Assembly: GCA_018241685.1 (NCBI GenBank)
Contig: JAFEDJ010000022.1
Location: forward strand, 62,001-126,000
Source: Pseudomonadota bacterium
GTDB taxonomy: Bacteria; Pseudomonadota; Gammaproteobacteria; Burkholderiales; Rhodocyclaceae
Direction of reading: 5' to 3'
DNA length: 64,000 nt
The notes under the pieces are model-generated. The model did no database searches, had not been told where the DNA came from, and saw only the letters and a list, made by a program, of their open reading frames with translations. Below are positions 8,210 to 19,885 of this stretch, in pieces. A program made the position numbers and the translations under genes. Every line of letters starts with the position of its first letter. The stretch's first letter is position 1.

Positions 8210-9455
8210 GATCCGCAATTACACAATCAACTTCGGTCCTCAGCACCCGTCAGCGCACGGTGTGCTCCGACTGGTTCTTGAGCTCGATGGTGAAGTTGTT
8301 GAGCGTGCTGATCCCCATATTGGTCTACTGCACCGGGGGACTGAGAAGCTCGCTGAGACGCGGACCTGGGTGCAGTCCGTTCCTTATATGGATCGTCTCG
8401 ACTACGTGTCGATGATGTGTAATGAGCATGCGTACTGCATGGCGATCGAGCGTCTGCTCGGGCTTGAAGTGCCGCTTCGTGCTCAATACATCCGCGTGAT
8501 GTTTGACGAAATCACCCGGATTCTGAACCACCTCCTTGCGGTGGGTACGCATGCTCTGGATATCGGCGCCATGACGATGGTGTTGTATACCTTCCGTGAG
8601 CGCGAGGATCTGATGGATGCTTACGAGGCCGTTTCCGGTGCTCGCATGCATGCTGCTTATTACCGGCCGGGTGGCGTTTATCGCGATCTACCTGATCGCA
8701 TGCCGCAGTACGAAGTCTCCAAGTGGAAGAGCGCGAAGACCGTTGCTGAGCTGAATGAGAATCGGCAGGGCTCCCTGCTCGATTTCCTGGAAGACTTCAC
8801 CAGCCGCTTTCCGAAGTATGTCGATGAGTACGAGACGCTGCTGACCGATAACCGTATCTGGAAGCAACGTACGGTCGGTATCGGTGTTGTGACGCCCGAA
8901 AAGGCGCTGGCGCTGGGTTTCTCCGGCGTGATGCTGCGTGGTTCCGGTATCGAGTGGGACATCCGCAAGAAGCAGCCGTACGACGTGTATGGCCAGCTGG
9001 ATTTCGATATTCCGGTTGGCGTGGAAGGCGACTGTTACGACCGCTACCTGTGCCGCATCGAAGAAATGCGTCAGTCGAACCGCATTGTGAAGCAGTGTAT
9101 CGACTGGCTTCGCAAGAATCCTGGTCCAGTGATTTCGGGTAACCACAAAGTGGCCCCGCCGTCCAGGGAGCGCATGAAGGGCAGCATGGAGGAGTTGATC
9201 CATCACTTCAAGCTGTTCACGGAAGGCATGCATGTCCCGGCAGGTGAAGTATATGCACCTGTCGAGCATCCCAAGGGTGAGTTCGGTGTTTATGCGGTGT
9301 CGGACGGCGCAAATAAGCCGTATCGCCTCAAGCTCCGCTCCCCGGGTTTTGCCCACCTTTCGGCAATGGATGAAATGTCCCGCGGGCACATGATTGCTGA
9401 CGTGGTTGCGATCATCGGCACCATGGATATCGTGTTTGGTGACGTGGACCGCTGA
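8202..9455 (+). CDS. nuoD: NADH-quinone oxidoreductase subunit D
   Basis: NuoD (49-kDa subunit) forms the quinone-binding cavity with NuoB. The 417-residue length from ATG 8202 is standard. Visible motifs are [16 protein letters not shown] near the N-terminus, [31 protein letters not shown] and the C-terminal [18 protein letters not shown]. The start overlaps the end of nuoC. A 68-bp gap precedes nuoE. Confidence 0.97.
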   Translation: MAEIRNYTINFGPQHPSAHGVLRLVLELDGEVVERADPHIGLLHRGTEKLAETRTWVQSVPYMDRLDYVSMMCNEHAYCMAIERLLGLEVPLRAQYIRVMFDEITRILNHLLAVGTHALDIGAMTMVLYTFREREDLMDAYEAVSGARMHAAYYRPGGVYRDLPDRMPQYEVSKWKSAKTVAELNENRQGSLLDFLEDFTSRFPKYVDEYETLLTDNRIWKQRTVGIGVVTPEKALALGFSGVMLRGSGIEWDIRKKQPYDVYGQLDFDIPVGVEGDCYDRYLCRIEEMRQSNRIVKQCIDWLRKNPGPVISGNHKVAPPSRERMKGSMEELIHHFKLFTEGMHVPAGEVYAPVEHPKGEFGVYAVSDGANKPYRLKLRSPGFAHLSAMDEMSRGHMIADVVAIIGTMDIVFGDVDR

Positions 9456-9523
9456 TCGGTCTCGCCCAGAACACGCAGTCGCCAAAAGTCATATCGTAAT
9501 TCTGCTGACAGTAGACACATAAA

Positions 9524-10000
9524 ATGCTGAGTCCGGAATCCCTGAAGAAAATTGATCGAGAGATCGCTAAGTATCCTCCTGATCAAAAGCAGTCCGCTTC
9601 TATGTCAGCGCTCAGAATTGCGCAGGAAGAAAAAGGCTGGCTGTCCAGCGAGACCATCGAGTTCGTCGCCAAGTATCTCGAGATGCCGGCGATCGCCGTG
9701 TACGAGGTGGCCAGCTTCTACAACATGTATGACCTGTCGCCGGTTGGCGCGCGCAAGATCACCGTGTGCACCAATCTGCCTTGCGCGCTTTCCGGTGGCG
9801 TGCATGCGGCTGACTACATCAAGAAGCGTCTCGGCATCGACTTCAACGAGACGACGCCCGACGGCAAATTCACCCTCAAGGAGGGTGAATGCATGGGGGC
9901 TTGCGGTGATGCGCCCGTCCTGCTGGTGAATAATCACCATATGTGCAGCTGGATGACGGAAGAGAAAATCGATCAATTGCTCGAAGATCTGAAAAAATGA
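9524..10000 (+). CDS. nuoE: NADH-quinone oxidoreductase subunit E
   Basis: NuoE (24-kDa subunit) carries the [2Fe-2S] cluster N1a in the NADH dehydrogenase module. The 158-residue product has the thioredoxin-like fold and all four ligands: CTNLPC in the first pair and [10 protein letters not shown] in the second. The N-terminal region [20 protein letters not shown] matches the family helix (core [13 protein letters not shown]). The stop overlaps the nuoF ATG (ATGA), indicating coupling. Confidence 0.97.
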   Translation: MLSPESLKKIDREIAKYPPDQKQSASMSALRIAQEEKGWLSSETIEFVAKYLEMPAIAVYEVASFYNMYDLSPVGARKITVCTNLPCALSGGVHAADYIKKRLGIDFNETTPDGKFTLKEGECMGACGDAPVLLVNNHHMCSWMTEEKIDQLLEDLKK

Positions 10001-11307
10001 GTTCTCAAGGAATTATTCTTTCCGGTCTCGACGGTGACCGTACTTGGCGCCTAGCCGATTACATCAAGCGCGGTGGTTACGAGGCGCTGAAAAAGATCAT
10101 TGCCGAGAAGATTTCTGCCGATGACGTCATTGCTGAAGTCAAGAAGTCGTCCCTACGTGGTCGGGGCGGTGCGGGCTTCCCGACGGGTCTGAAGTGGAGC
10201 TTCATGCCGCGGGCTTTTCCTGGTGCGAAGTATCTGGCCTGTAATTCCGACGAGGGTGAGCCGGGCACGTTCAAGGACCGCGATATCCTCCGCTATAACC
10301 CGCACTCCGTGATCGAAGGCATGATCATCGCTGGTTATGCAATGGGTTGTGAGCGGGGCTACAACTACATTCACGGTGAGATCTTCGAGGTCTACAGCCG
10401 TTTCGAGGAAGCGCTGCAGGAGGCGCGTGAGGCGGGCCTCCTGGGCAAGAACATCCTGGGTTCGGATTTCAGTTTCGATCTGTTCGCCCACCACGGCTAC
10501 GGCGCCTATATCTGCGGTGAAGAAACCGCCTTGCTCGAGTCGATCGAAGGCAAGAAGGGGCAGCCGCGCTTCAAGCCGCCTTTCCCGGCGAGCTTCGGTC
10601 TTTACGGCAAGCCGACCACGATCAACAACACCGAAACCTTCGCGTCCATTCCCTACATCATCCGTGAGGGGGGCGATGCCTTCCTGGCACTCGGCAAGCC
10701 GAACAACGGCGGCACGAAGCTCTTCTCGGTGTCGGGTCATGTGAACAAGCCCGGCAACTACGAGATCCCGCTGGGTACGCCTTTCGCCGATCTGTTGGAG
10801 ATGGCGGGCGGGGTTCGCGGCGGTCGCAAGCTCAAGGCGGTCATTCCCGGCGGCTCTTCGGCTCCGGTGCTGCCGGCATCCATCATGATGGATTGCACGA
10901 TGGACTACGACTCGATCTCCAAGGCGGGATCGATGCTCGGCTCCGGTGCAGTGATCGTGATGGACGAGAGCACCTGCATGGTCAAGGCGCTCGAACGGCT
11001 GTCCTATTTCTACTTCGAAGAGTCCTGTGGCCAATGCACGCCATGCCGGGAAGGTACCGGCTGGTTGTACCGGGTCGTTCATCGAATCGAGAACGGTCTC
11101 GGCCGTCCGGACGATCTGGATCTTCTGAACAGCGTCACGGCGAACATCATGGGCCGGACGATTTGTGCTCTGGGCGATGCAGCCTCGATGCCGGTGCAGA
11201 GTTTCATCAAGCACTTCGGCGACGAGTTCGCATTCCATATCGAACATAAGAAATGCCTTGTCCCGCAGGACGTACAGCGCGAAGGCAGCAAGATTTACGT
11301 GGCGTAG
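9997..11307 (+). CDS. nuoF: NADH-quinone oxidoreductase subunit F
   Basis: NuoF (51-kDa) binds NADH, FMN and [4Fe-4S] cluster N3. The ATG at 9997 overlaps the nuoE stop and gives 436 residues. Motifs include the glycine-rich nucleotide site [28 protein letters not shown] for [20 protein letters not shown], and the cluster ligands [15 protein letters not shown] plus the later TICALGD cysteine. nuoG starts 7 bp after the stop. Confidence 0.97.
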   Translation: MSSQGIILSGLDGDRTWRLADYIKRGGYEALKKIIAEKISADDVIAEVKKSSLRGRGGAGFPTGLKWSFMPRAFPGAKYLACNSDEGEPGTFKDRDILRYNPHSVIEGMIIAGYAMGCERGYNYIHGEIFEVYSRFEEALQEAREAGLLGKNILGSDFSFDLFAHHGYGAYICGEETALLESIEGKKGQPRFKPPFPASFGLYGKPTTINNTETFASIPYIIREGGDAFLALGKPNNGGTKLFSVSGHVNKPGNYEIPLGTPFADLLEMAGGVRGGRKLKAVIPGGSSAPVLPASIMMDCTMDYDSISKAGSMLGSGAVIVMDESTCMVKALERLSYFYFEESCGQCTPCREGTGWLYRVVHRIENGLGRPDDLDLLNSVTANIMGRTICALGDAASMPVQSFIKHFGDEFAFHIEHKKCLVPQDVQREGSKIYVA

Positions 11308-11314
11308 GCTCGAC

Positions 11315-13663
11315 ATGCTAGAAATCGAAATTGACGGAAAGCAGTTGCAGGTTCCTGACGGTAGCACCGTCATGGAGGCTGCCTCCCAAGTCGGCGCCTA
11401 TGTGCCGCATTTCTGCTACCACAAGAAACTCTCCATCGCGGCGAACTGCCGCATGTGCCTGGTGCAGGTGGAGAAGGCCCCGAAGCCGTTGCCCGCATGC
11501 GCAACGCCGGTCACCAATGGGATGAAGGTCTGGACCCATTCCGAGCAGGCTGTCAAGGCGCAGAAGGGCGTCATGGAATTCCTGCTGATCAACCACCCGC
11601 TGGATTGCCCGATTTGCGACCAGGGCGGTGAGTGCCAGCTGCAGGACCTCTCAGTCGGTTACGGTGGCGTGCAGTCCCGTTACGAAGAAGAAAAGCGTGT
11701 GGTCGGCAACAAGGACCTCGGTCCGCTGGTGTCGACGGACATGACCCGGTGTATCAACTGCACCCGTTGTGTTCGTTTCACGACCGAGATTGCCGGTCTT
11801 ATGGAACTCGGCCAGGCTTTCCGCGGCGAGCATGCCGAAATCATGCCGTTCGTCGAGAAGACCATTGATTCCGAGCTCTCGGGTAACATCATCGATCTGT
11901 GCCCGGTTGGCGCACTGACCTCCAAGCCTTTCCGCTTCGGTGCTCGTGCTTGGGAGATGTCCCGCCGGAAGTCCGTGAGTCCTCACGACTCCCTCGGCAG
12001 CAACCTTGTCGTGCAGGTCAAGAATGATGTCGTGAAGCGTGTTCTGCCGCTGGAGAACGAGACTCTTAACGAGTGCTGGCTGAGCGACAAGGATCGCTTT
12101 TCCTATGAGGCGCTGAATGGAGAAGAGCGTCTGACTCGGCCGCAGATCAAGCAGGGCGGCAAGTGGATCGAGACGGACTGGCAGTCTGCGCTCGAATACG
12201 TTGCCAATGGCCTCAAGTCCGTCCGCAGCGAGCATGGTGCCGAGGCCATCGGTGCGCTTGTCTCTCCGCACAGCACCCTCGAGGAAATGCATCTTCTCCA
12301 GGCCCTCGTGCGTGGGTTGGGTTCCGACAACATCGATTTCCGTCTGCGTCAGACCGATTTTTCGGCTGACACGCGTCGCGCCGGCGCGCCCTGGCTCGGT
12401 TTGAATGTGGCGGAGATCGGCAGCCTCGATCGCCTGTTCATTGTCGGCAGCTTCTTCCGCAAGGATCATCCGCTCGTTGCTCAACGCGTGCGTCAGGCCG
12501 TCAAGCGTGGCCTGAAGGTCAGCGTGCTGAACCCGGTCATCGACGATTGGCAGTTCAAGGTCGAGAACAAGATACAGGTCAAGCCGTCGGCTGTTGCCGG
12601 TGCGCTGGTCGGCGTGGCAAAGGCCCTCGCGCAGAAGACCGGTCAGGATCTGGCTGAGGTCTTCGCATCTGCCGCCGCCGAGGTTGAGGTCGATGCTGAA
12701 ACCTTGTCCTTGGCCAACAGCCTCGCGTCCGGCAAGCAAGTGGCCGTCTGGATCGGCAACTACGCGCAACAGCATGCAGGCGCCGCCAGCATTGAAGCAA
12801 TTGCCCAGGAAATCGCCCGTCTCAGCAAGGGCCGCTTCGGTGTTCTCGGCGAGGCTGCCAACTCCGTCGGTGGCTACCTGGTCGGCAGCCTGCCCGCCAA
12901 GGGCGGCAAGAACGCCGCGGAGATGCTGAAGGCGCCGCTGAAGGCATACGTGCTATTCGGTATTGATGCTGAACTGGATACCCAGGCCGGTCAGGCCGCG
13001 GTCGACACGTTGGGCAAGGCCGACACGGTCATCGCCTTGTCGGCTTTCAAGTCGGAGAGCGCGCTGGCCTACGCCGACGTGCTGCTGCCGATCGCGCCTT
13101 TCACCGAAACGGCCGGTGTCTTCGTAAATGCCGAAGGGCGTGCTCAGGCCTTCTACCCGGTAGTGAAGGCTGCCGGCGAGGTGCGCCCGGGCTGGAAGGT
13201 GCTGCGGGTCCTCGGGGAACTGCTGGGGCTTGACGGCTTCGGTTTCGACAAGGTCGAGGATGTGCGTCAGATCATTCTCGGGGCCGCGCAGGAAGTTGAT
13301 CGCGCACGTCTGAACAACGCGCTGGCCGTTGATTCCTTCGCGCTCGGAGCTGCTGCGCAGGGTGTGGAACGGGTTGCGGACATTCCGATTTATGCCGCAG
13401 ATCCCATCGCACGGCGTTCCGCGCCGCTGCAGAAGACCCGGGATGGCCAGGCACCGGTGCTGCGGGCTAATGCATCCACGGTCGCCAAGCTGGGCCTGGA
13501 GGCAGGCGGCATGGCGAAGGTGAAGTCCGCAGCCGGTGCCGTGACCGTTCCCGTCGTGGTGGATGATGGCGTCGTCGAAGGAAGCATTTGTCTGGCTGGT
13601 GCCCACGCAGACACTTCGGCGCTGGGTGGCCTACATGGCGAAGTTAGCGTGGAGCGTGTGTGA
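11315..13663 (+). CDS. nuoG: NADH-quinone oxidoreductase subunit G
   Basis: NuoG (75-kDa) relays electrons from the NADH module through several Fe-S clusters. The ATG at 11315 gives 782 residues beginning [16 protein letters not shown]. The N-terminal ferredoxin domain shows [15 protein letters not shown], then the His/Cys ligands in [11 protein letters not shown], and the ferredoxin motif [10 protein letters not shown] with [13 protein letters not shown]. The long C-terminal two thirds is a molybdopterin-oxidoreductase-like domain without evident cofactor residues, as usual for NuoG. The stop overlaps the nuoH start (TGATG). Confidence 0.97.
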   Translation: MLEIEIDGKQLQVPDGSTVMEAASQVGAYVPHFCYHKKLSIAANCRMCLVQVEKAPKPLPACATPVTNGMKVWTHSEQAVKAQKGVMEFLLINHPLDCPICDQGGECQLQDLSVGYGGVQSRYEEEKRVVGNKDLGPLVSTDMTRCINCTRCVRFTTEIAGLMELGQAFRGEHAEIMPFVEKTIDSELSGNIIDLCPVGALTSKPFRFGARAWEMSRRKSVSPHDSLGSNLVVQVKNDVVKRVLPLENETLNECWLSDKDRFSYEALNGEERLTRPQIKQGGKWIETDWQSALEYVANGLKSVRSEHGAEAIGALVSPHSTLEEMHLLQALVRGLGSDNIDFRLRQTDFSADTRRAGAPWLGLNVAEIGSLDRLFIVGSFFRKDHPLVAQRVRQAVKRGLKVSVLNPVIDDWQFKVENKIQVKPSAVAGALVGVAKALAQKTGQDLAEVFASAAAEVEVDAETLSLANSLASGKQVAVWIGNYAQQHAGAASIEAIAQEIARLSKGRFGVLGEAANSVGGYLVGSLPAKGGKNAAEMLKAPLKAYVLFGIDAELDTQAGQAAVDTLGKADTVIALSAFKSESALAYADVLLPIAPFTETAGVFVNAEGRAQAFYPVVKAAGEVRPGWKVLRVLGELLGLDGFGFDKVEDVRQIILGAAQEVDRARLNNALAVDSFALGAAAQGVERVADIPIYAADPIARRSAPLQKTRDGQAPVLRANASTVAKLGLEAGGMAKVKSAAGAVTVPVVVDDGVVEGSICLAGAHADTSALGGLHGEVSVERV

Positions 13664-14712
13664 TGGAAGCCGTCATCGAACCCGTAGCGACTTTTTTTGG
13701 TGGTGCGTGGCCCCTGGTGTGGTCACTGCTGAAGATCATCGGCATCATTGCGCCGCTTTTCCTGTGTGTTGCCTATCTGACGCTGGCTGAACGCAAAGTC
13801 ATCGGTTACATGCAGGTCCGTATCGGTCCCAATCGCGTGGGGCCGCGCGGCTTGCTGCAGCCGATCGCCGACGGCGTGAAGCTTCTGCTGAAGGAAGTCA
13901 TCGTTCCTTCCGGCGCCAACAAGGGGCTGTTCATCGTCGGGCCGGTTTTGGCTCTTGGTCCGGCGCTGGCTGCCTGGGCAGTGGTTCCCTTCAGCGACGG
14001 CTGGGTTATCGGTAACGTCGATGCTGGTTTGCTGTTCCTGCTGGCCGTGACCTCCATCGAAGTGTATGGCGTGATCATCGCGGGTTGGGCGTCCAACTCG
14101 AAGTATGCGTTCCTAGGTGGAGTTCGCGCCGCGGCCCAGATGGTTTCCTACGAAATCGCGATGGGTTTTGCGCTGGTTTGCGTGTTGATGATTTCGTCCA
14201 GCCTGAACCTGTCCGACATCGTGGCGGGGCAGGGCAAGGGGCAGGGCGCAGATCTCGGTCTTGGCTTCCTGAGCTGGAACTGGTTGCCGCTCTTCCCGAT
14301 GTTCATCGTCTATCTGATTTCCGGTATTGCGGAAACCAATCGCGCACCGTTCGACGTTGTCGAAGGTGAATCGGAAATCGTCGCGGGTCACATGGTCGAA
14401 TATTCGGGGATGGCCTTTGCGCTGTTCTTCCTCGGTGAATACGCCAACATGATCCTCGTTTCCGCGCTGACCTCCATCCTGTTCCTGGGTGGCTGGCTGT
14501 CGCCGGTGAGTTTCCTGCCGGATGGCTTCATCTGGCTGGCCATCAAGATCGCGTTCATTCTGTTCTTGTTTCTTTGGTTCCGCGCAACGTTCCCGCGCTT
14601 CCGCTACGACCACATCATGCGGCTGGGTTGGAAGGTCTTCATTCCGCTGACCCTTTTCTGGGTGGTAGTGGTTGCGGTGTGGATCATGTCGCCGTTGTCG
14701 TTGTGGAAGTGA
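13663..14712 (+). CDS. nuoH: NADH-quinone oxidoreductase subunit H
   Basis: NuoH is the membrane subunit at the interface of the quinone chamber and the proton pump. The 349-residue protein has about eight membrane segments. Motifs are the early [16 protein letters not shown], then [14 protein letters not shown] and the charged loop [18 protein letters not shown] (E/D-rich, lining the quinone tunnel). An upstream in-frame GTG at 13660 is less likely than ATG 13663, which overlaps the nuoG stop by one base. Confidence 0.97.
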   Translation: MEAVIEPVATFFGGAWPLVWSLLKIIGIIAPLFLCVAYLTLAERKVIGYMQVRIGPNRVGPRGLLQPIADGVKLLLKEVIVPSGANKGLFIVGPVLALGPALAAWAVVPFSDGWVIGNVDAGLLFLLAVTSIEVYGVIIAGWASNSKYAFLGGVRAAAQMVSYEIAMGFALVCVLMISSSLNLSDIVAGQGKGQGADLGLGFLSWNWLPLFPMFIVYLISGIAETNRAPFDVVEGESEIVAGHMVEYSGMAFALFFLGEYANMILVSALTSILFLGGWLSPVSFLPDGFIWLAIKIAFILFLFLWFRATFPRFRYDHIMRLGWKVFIPLTLFWVVVVAVWIMSPLSLWK

Positions 14713-14722
14713 GGGGATCAAT

Positions 14723-15211
14723 ATGGGTTCTATGAAGAATTACGTAGGGAGCCTGTTCCTTAAGGAGTTGCTTAAGGGCTTGGCACTGACCGGACGTCAT
14801 CTCTTTGCCAGGAAGATCACGGTCCAGTTCCCCGACGAGAAGACGCCCCAGAGCTCCCGCTTCCGCGGCTTGCATGCCTTGCGTCGTTACCCCAACGGGG
14901 AAGAGCGCTGCATCGCATGCAAACTGTGCGAGGCAGTCTGTCCGGCGATGGCAATTACGATCGAGTCCGAGCAGCGGGATGATGGTTCCCGTCGTACCAG
15001 TCGCTACGATATCGACCTGACCAAGTGCATCTTCTGCGGTTTCTGCGAAGAAGCATGTCCGGTGGATGCCATCGTTGAAACCCGTGTTTTTGAATATCAC
15101 GGCGAAAAGCGGGGTGATCTGTATTACACCAAGCAGATGCTTCTCGCGGTTGGGGATCGGTACGAGGCGCAGATCGCCAAGGATCGAGAGATCGATTCTA
15201 AGTACCGGTAA
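14723..15211 (+). CDS. nuoI: NADH-quinone oxidoreductase subunit I
   Basis: NuoI carries the two [4Fe-4S] clusters N6a and N6b linking NuoG to NuoB. The ATG at 14723 has AGGGG upstream and gives 162 residues, the common length. Two ferredoxin motifs are intact: [12 protein letters not shown] and [16 protein letters not shown]. It is preceded by an amphipathic N-terminal helix. A second ATG at 14732 is an alternative start. Confidence 0.97.
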   Translation: MGSMKNYVGSLFLKELLKGLALTGRHLFARKITVQFPDEKTPQSSRFRGLHALRRYPNGEERCIACKLCEAVCPAMAITIESEQRDDGSRRTSRYDIDLTKCIFCGFCEEACPVDAIVETRVFEYHGEKRGDLYYTKQMLLAVGDRYEAQIAKDREIDSKYR

Positions 15212-15253
15212 AAACGCGGAAGCGGATACGGACACACACATCGGAATACGCAG

Positions 15254-15856
15254 ATGGATTTTCAGTCGGTAGTCTTTTACTTCTTCTCGACGGTCATGGT
15301 GCTCGCCTCGCTGCGAGTCATCACGGCACGCAACCCGGTGCACGCCGCCTTGTTCCTGGTACTGGCATTTTTCAGCGCAGGCGGGATCTGGATGTTGCTG
15401 CACGCCGAGTTCTTGGCCATCGCGCTGGTGATGGTTTACGTCGGGGCGGTGATGGTGCTGTTCCTGTTCGTCGTGATGATGCTCGACATCAATCTCGAAC
15501 GGATTCGGCAAGGCTTCTGGAGCTATCTGCCCGTCGGCGCGCTGATCGGTGTGCTGATGGTGATCGAGATGGTCATGGTGCTGGGCGGCCGCTACTTCGG
15601 TCTCGATGCGATGCCCAAACCCGCTGAGGTGGAGCAGGGTTACAGCAACACCAAGGAACTCGGCCGTCTCCTCTATACCGAGTACGTTTATCCGTTCGAA
15701 CTGGCATCGATCGTGCTGCTGGTTGCGATGGTGGCTGCCGTGGCTCTGACGCTGCGCAAGCGCAAGAACGTGAAGATCATCGATCCCGCGGTGCAGGTTG
15801 CTGTCAAGCGTGATGATCGTGTGCGCATCGTTTCGATGCGTGCAGAAAAAGAATAA
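15254..15856 (+). CDS. nuoJ: NADH-quinone oxidoreductase subunit J
   Basis: NuoJ is a membrane subunit with five predicted segments in 200 residues. It shows the family features [20 protein letters not shown] (core [13 protein letters not shown]), the [27 protein letters not shown] region (core [15 protein letters not shown]) with its pi-bulge helix, and a basic C-terminal tail (LRKRKNVK). It follows nuoI by 42 bp. Confidence 0.96.
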   Translation: MDFQSVVFYFFSTVMVLASLRVITARNPVHAALFLVLAFFSAGGIWMLLHAEFLAIALVMVYVGAVMVLFLFVVMMLDINLERIRQGFWSYLPVGALIGVLMVIEMVMVLGGRYFGLDAMPKPAEVEQGYSNTKELGRLLYTEYVYPFELASIVLLVAMVAAVALTLRKRKNVKIIDPAVQVAVKRDDRVRIVSMRAEKE

Positions 15857-15888
15857 TTTCTGCTGGCGATCGTCAGGGGGGCCTAGTA

Positions 15889-16194
15889 ATGCTTTCGTTG
15901 TCTCACTATCTGATATTGGGTGCCATTCTTTTCGCGATAAGCGTGGTGGGCATCTTCTTGAATCGTAAGAACCTGATCGTGCTGCTGATGGCGATCGAGT
16001 TGATGTTGTTGGCCGTTAATTTGAACTTCGTCGCCTTCTCGCATTATCTCGGGGACGCTTCAGGCCAGATTTTTGTGTTCTTCATCTTGACTGTGGCGGC
16101 CGCGGAGTCGGCCATTGGTCTGGCAATTTTGGTTGCGTTGTTCCGCAACCTGCGGACCATCCACGTTGATGACCTGGATAGCCTCAAGGGATAA
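15889..16194 (+). CDS. nuoK: NADH-quinone oxidoreductase subunit K
   Basis: NuoK is a three-helix membrane subunit in the proton path, homologous to MrpC. It is 101 residues, the usual length. It has the two conserved membrane glutamates, in [14 protein letters not shown] and in [17 protein letters not shown]. It sits between nuoJ (32 bp) and nuoL (12 bp). Confidence 0.97.
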   Translation: MLSLSHYLILGAILFAISVVGIFLNRKNLIVLLMAIELMLLAVNLNFVAFSHYLGDASGQIFVFFILTVAAAESAIGLAILVALFRNLRTIHVDDLDSLKG

Positions 16195-16206
16195 GGAAGC
16201 GTTCGA

Positions 16207-18276
16207 ATGACTGGGATGCAAAAGCTATATCTGCTGGTTCCGCTTGCGCCGCTCTTCGGCGCGATCATGGCGGGGCTATTCGGGAAGATCATCGGCAGGC
16301 GAGGGGCTCATACCGTCACCATCGCAGGCGTCGCGGCTGCGTTCGCGTTGTCGGTGATCATCTTCCAGGACGTCCAGGCGGGGAATACCTTCAATGGAAC
16401 CCTGTACCACTGGGCTTCCAGTGGTGGTCTCGATCTTGAAGTCGGCTTCATGATCGATTCCCTGACCACGATGATGATGCTGGTGGTGACCTTCGTGTCG
16501 CTGATGGTGCACATCTACACCATCGGCTACATGTCTGAGGATCCTGGCTATCAGCGCTTCTTCAGCTACATCTCGCTGTTCACGTTCTCGATGCTGATGC
16601 TGGTCATGTCGAACAACTTCCTGCAGTTGTTCTTCGGCTGGGAAGCGGTGGGTCTGGTGTCCTACCTGTTGATCGGCTTCTGGTATACGCGTCCGACGGC
16701 GATCTTCGCAAACCTGAAGGCCTTCCTGGTCAACCGTGTCGGTGACTTCGGCTTCCTGCTTGGCATCGGTCTGATCGCGGCTTTCGCCGGCACCCTGAAC
16801 TACACGGAAGTGTTCGCGAAGGCGGGTGAACTCGCCGGCATGACGATTCCGGAAACCGGCTGGCCCCTGATCACCGCCATCTGTATCGGTCTGTTCATCG
16901 GCGCCATGGGCAAGTCGGCGCAGGTTCCCCTGCACGTCTGGCTGCCGGATTCGATGGAAGGCCCGACGCCGATCTCCGCACTGATCCACGCAGCGACGAT
17001 GGTGACCGCGGGTATCTTCATGGTTGCCCGCATGTCCCCGCTGTTCGAGCTGTCCGAGACGGCCCTGTCCTTCGTACTGATCATCGGCGCTACCACGGCT
17101 CTGTTCATGGGTTTCCTGGGCATCGTGCAGCATGACATCAAGCGTGTGGTTGCCTACTCGACGCTGTCTCAGCTGGGCTACATGACTGTCGCGCTGGGCG
17201 TGTCGGCGTACTCCGCCGCCGTGTTCCACCTGATGACCCACGCCTTCTTCAAGGCTCTGCTGTTCCTTGGTGCCGGTTCCGTGATCATCGGCATGCACCA
17301 TGATCAGGACATGCGCAACATGGGTGGCCTGTGGAAGTACATGCCGGTTACGTGGATCACGTCGCTGCTGGGTTCCCTGGCGCTGATCGGTTTCCCGTTC
17401 TTCTCCGGTTTCTATTCCAAGGACACGATCATCGAAGCGGTGCAACTCTCGGAGCTGTACGGCTCGGGCTATGCCTACTTCTGCGTGATTGCTGGGGTCT
17501 TCGTTACGGCTTTCTATTCGTTCCGTATGTATTTCCTGGTTTTCCACGGCGAGGAGCGCTTCGGCAAGGCTCACCATGACCATGAGGATGCCGCTCATGG
17601 CCACGATGTCCATGCTGATGAGCACGACGACGCCCATGACGAGCACGGTCATGATGACGATCATCACGACGAGCATCATCATGGTCTGGCTCCGGGCCAG
17701 AAGCCGCACGAGTCTCCGTGGGTGGTTACTGTTCCGCTGGTGCTGCTGGCTATTCCGTCGGTGCTGATCGGTTACCTGTCGATCGACAAGATGCTCTTCG
17801 GTGATTTCTTCAAGGGCGTCATTCATTTCGCCGAGCACCACCACGCTATGGCCGAACTTGGCGAGGAGTTCCACGGTTCGGCTGCAATGGCGCTGCATGG
17901 CTTCACGTCGCTGCCGTTCATCCTGGCGATGAGTGGCGTTGCACTCGCCGGCCTGCTGTATCTGGTCGTTCCGTCGGTGCCGCCGGTGATCGCCCGCGTC
18001 TTTAGCCCGATCCATCGCCTGCTTGAAAACAAGTACTACTTCGACAAGATCAATGAAGCGGTTTTTGCCGCGGGTGCCCGACTGATCGGCCGCCTGCTGT
18101 GGAAGGTCGGCGACCAGACCATTATCGACGGCATCGCGGTGAATGGTACCGCCAAGGCCGTGGGCCTGATCGCCCAACTGTCGCGCCTCTTCCAGAGCGG
18201 CCACATCTATCAGTATGCGTTTTCGATGATTATTGGTGTTTTCCTGCTGCTGGCCTTCTGGGTCAATCGGGGCTGA
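16207..18276 (+). CDS. nuoL: NADH-quinone oxidoreductase subunit L
   Basis: NuoL is the distal antiporter-like proton-pumping subunit, with about 16 membrane helices and a lateral helix. The 689 residues contain FFGWEAVGLVSYLLIGFW, the lysine and histidine path around PLHVWLPDSMEGPTPISALIHAATMV (core HVWLPDSMEGPTP), and HDIKRVVAYSTLSQLG. An unusual feature is a His/Asp/Glu-rich stretch at residues 456-495 (bases 17572-17690) made of runs such as HDHEDAAHGH and HDDDHHDEHHH. It sits in an extramembrane loop before the last helices. nuoM follows after 87 bp. Confidence 0.96.
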   Translation: MTGMQKLYLLVPLAPLFGAIMAGLFGKIIGRRGAHTVTIAGVAAAFALSVIIFQDVQAGNTFNGTLYHWASSGGLDLEVGFMIDSLTTMMMLVVTFVSLMVHIYTIGYMSEDPGYQRFFSYISLFTFSMLMLVMSNNFLQLFFGWEAVGLVSYLLIGFWYTRPTAIFANLKAFLVNRVGDFGFLLGIGLIAAFAGTLNYTEVFAKAGELAGMTIPETGWPLITAICIGLFIGAMGKSAQVPLHVWLPDSMEGPTPISALIHAATMVTAGIFMVARMSPLFELSETALSFVLIIGATTALFMGFLGIVQHDIKRVVAYSTLSQLGYMTVALGVSAYSAAVFHLMTHAFFKALLFLGAGSVIIGMHHDQDMRNMGGLWKYMPVTWITSLLGSLALIGFPFFSGFYSKDTIIEAVQLSELYGSGYAYFCVIAGVFVTAFYSFRMYFLVFHGEERFGKAHHDHEDAAHGHDVHADEHDDAHDEHGHDDDHHDEHHHGLAPGQKPHESPWVVTVPLVLLAIPSVLIGYLSIDKMLFGDFFKGVIHFAEHHHAMAELGEEFHGSAAMALHGFTSLPFILAMSGVALAGLLYLVVPSVPPVIARVFSPIHRLLENKYYFDKINEAVFAAGARLIGRLLWKVGDQTIIDGIAVNGTAKAVGLIAQLSRLFQSGHIYQYAFSMIIGVFLLLAFWVNRG

Positions 18277-18363
18277 TCCGCTCGATAAAAAACGGCTTGA
18301 AACCACTTCACATAATTTAGGACTTTTGCGCCCCTCAGGGGGCGCATAGAACGGAAAGTAGAG

Positions 18364-19845
18364 ATGACGGGTATTCCATTCCTCAGCCTTGCGATTTGGG
18401 TTCCGATCGTTGGTGGCCTATTAGCGCTCGCTTCGGGGTCGGACCGTAATGCGTCGGTCGCGAGATTTGTTGCGCTGTTTTTCGCGCTAGCGGGTCTGGC
18501 CGTCAGCATACCGCTCTACACGGGCTTCGATGTCACCACGAGCTCCATGCAATTCGTGGAAGCCTATCCGTGGATTCCGCGCTTCAACATCAACTACGTA
18601 CTCGGTGTCGATGGCATTTCGGTGCTCTTCGTTCTGCTCAATAGCTTCATCACCGTGATCGTCGTGGTGGCTGGCTGGGAGGTGATCCAGGAGAAAGTCG
18701 CCCAGTACATGGCGGCCTTCCTGATCATGTCCGGCCTGATCAACGGCATTTTCTCCGCGCTCGACGGCGTGCTGTTCTACGTCTTCTTCGAGGCTTCGCT
18801 GATTCCGCTGTTCATCATCATCGGTGTGTGGGGCGGGGCTAACCGGGTGTATGCCGCGATCAAGTTCTTCCTCTATACCCTTGCCGGCTCGTTGCTGATG
18901 CTGATCGCGCTGCTCTACCTGTTCATGGAGTCCGGTGGCAGCTTCAACATTCTGGATTGGCATCAACTCAAGCTCGGCATGGATGTGCAGAGTCTGATTT
19001 TCCTGGCCTTCCTTGTTTCCTTCGCTGTCAAGGTTCCGATGTTCCCGGTGCACACCTGGTTGCCTGATGCCCACGTGGAGGCACCCACCGGCGGCTCGAT
19101 CGTGCTGGCAGCCATTGCGCTGAAGCTGGGCGCATACGGTTTCCTGCGGTTTGCCCTGCCGATCGCTCCTGATGCTAGCCACGCCTTCGCACCGCTGATC
19201 ATCACGCTGTCCCTGATTGCGGTGATCTACATCGGTTTCGTGGCGCTGGTGCAGACGGATATGAAGAAGCTGGTTGCTTATTCGTCCATCTCCCACATGG
19301 GTTTTGTGACCCTGGGCTTCTTCATCTTCAACCCGCTGGGTATTGAAGGGGCGATCGTCCAGATGATTTCCCACGGCTTCGTGTCTGCAGCGATGTTCGC
19401 CTCCATCGGTGTGCTGTACGACCGCATGCACTCCCGTCAGATCTCGGACTACGGTGGTGTAGTAAATGTGATGCCGAAGTTCGCTGCACTATTCATGCTT
19501 TTCGCGATGGCAAACTCCGGGCTGCCGGCTACGTCTGGTTTTGTCGGGGAGTTCATGGTTGCGCTCGGTGCCGTGAAGTTCAACTTCTGGATCGGTTTCG
19601 GCGCCGCTACCACGCTGATCCTCGGTGCTGCTTACACGCTGTGGATGTACAAGCGTGTGGTATTCGGTGCAGTTGCCAACCATCACGTGGCCGAACTGAC
19701 CGACATCAACAATCGCGAGTTCGTTTTCCTTGCGATCCTTGCCGTGTGTGTTCTGGCCATGGGTATCTATCCCTTCCCGGTAACGGAAGTCATGCACGCG
19801 TCGGTCAATGAACTGCTCAAGCATGTTGCGGTGAGCAAGCTTTGA
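18364..19845 (+). CDS. nuoM: NADH-quinone oxidoreductase subunit M
   Basis: NuoM is the middle antiporter-like proton-pumping subunit with about 14 membrane helices in 493 residues. Family signatures are the conserved glutamate in [21 protein letters not shown] (core FFEASLIPL), the proton-path lysine in [21 protein letters not shown] (core [13 protein letters not shown]) and the motif [22 protein letters not shown] upstream of ATG 18364 is an acceptable ribosome site. The 87-bp gap after nuoL contains a CCCCTCAGGGGGCG inverted repeat (CCCCT/AGGGG) that could pause polymerase or protect mRNA. Confidence 0.97.
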   Translation: MTGIPFLSLAIWVPIVGGLLALASGSDRNASVARFVALFFALAGLAVSIPLYTGFDVTTSSMQFVEAYPWIPRFNINYVLGVDGISVLFVLLNSFITVIVVVAGWEVIQEKVAQYMAAFLIMSGLINGIFSALDGVLFYVFFEASLIPLFIIIGVWGGANRVYAAIKFFLYTLAGSLLMLIALLYLFMESGGSFNILDWHQLKLGMDVQSLIFLAFLVSFAVKVPMFPVHTWLPDAHVEAPTGGSIVLAAIALKLGAYGFLRFALPIAPDASHAFAPLIITLSLIAVIYIGFVALVQTDMKKLVAYSSISHMGFVTLGFFIFNPLGIEGAIVQMISHGFVSAAMFASIGVLYDRMHSRQISDYGGVVNVMPKFAALFMLFAMANSGLPATSGFVGEFMVALGAVKFNFWIGFGAATTLILGAAYTLWMYKRVVFGAVANHHVAELTDINNREFVFLAILAVCVLAMGIYPFPVTEVMHASVNELLKHVAVSKL

Positions 19846-19885
19846 GCCTGTAACGGATACGAAACCAGCGGAATGTGGCCTTAAG

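Noticed and set aside
16276..18306. Long open frame antisense to nuoL
   Set aside because: It lacks any recognisable domain, is full of Gln/His/Arg low-complexity text, and lies wholly opposite a gene with strong family motifs.
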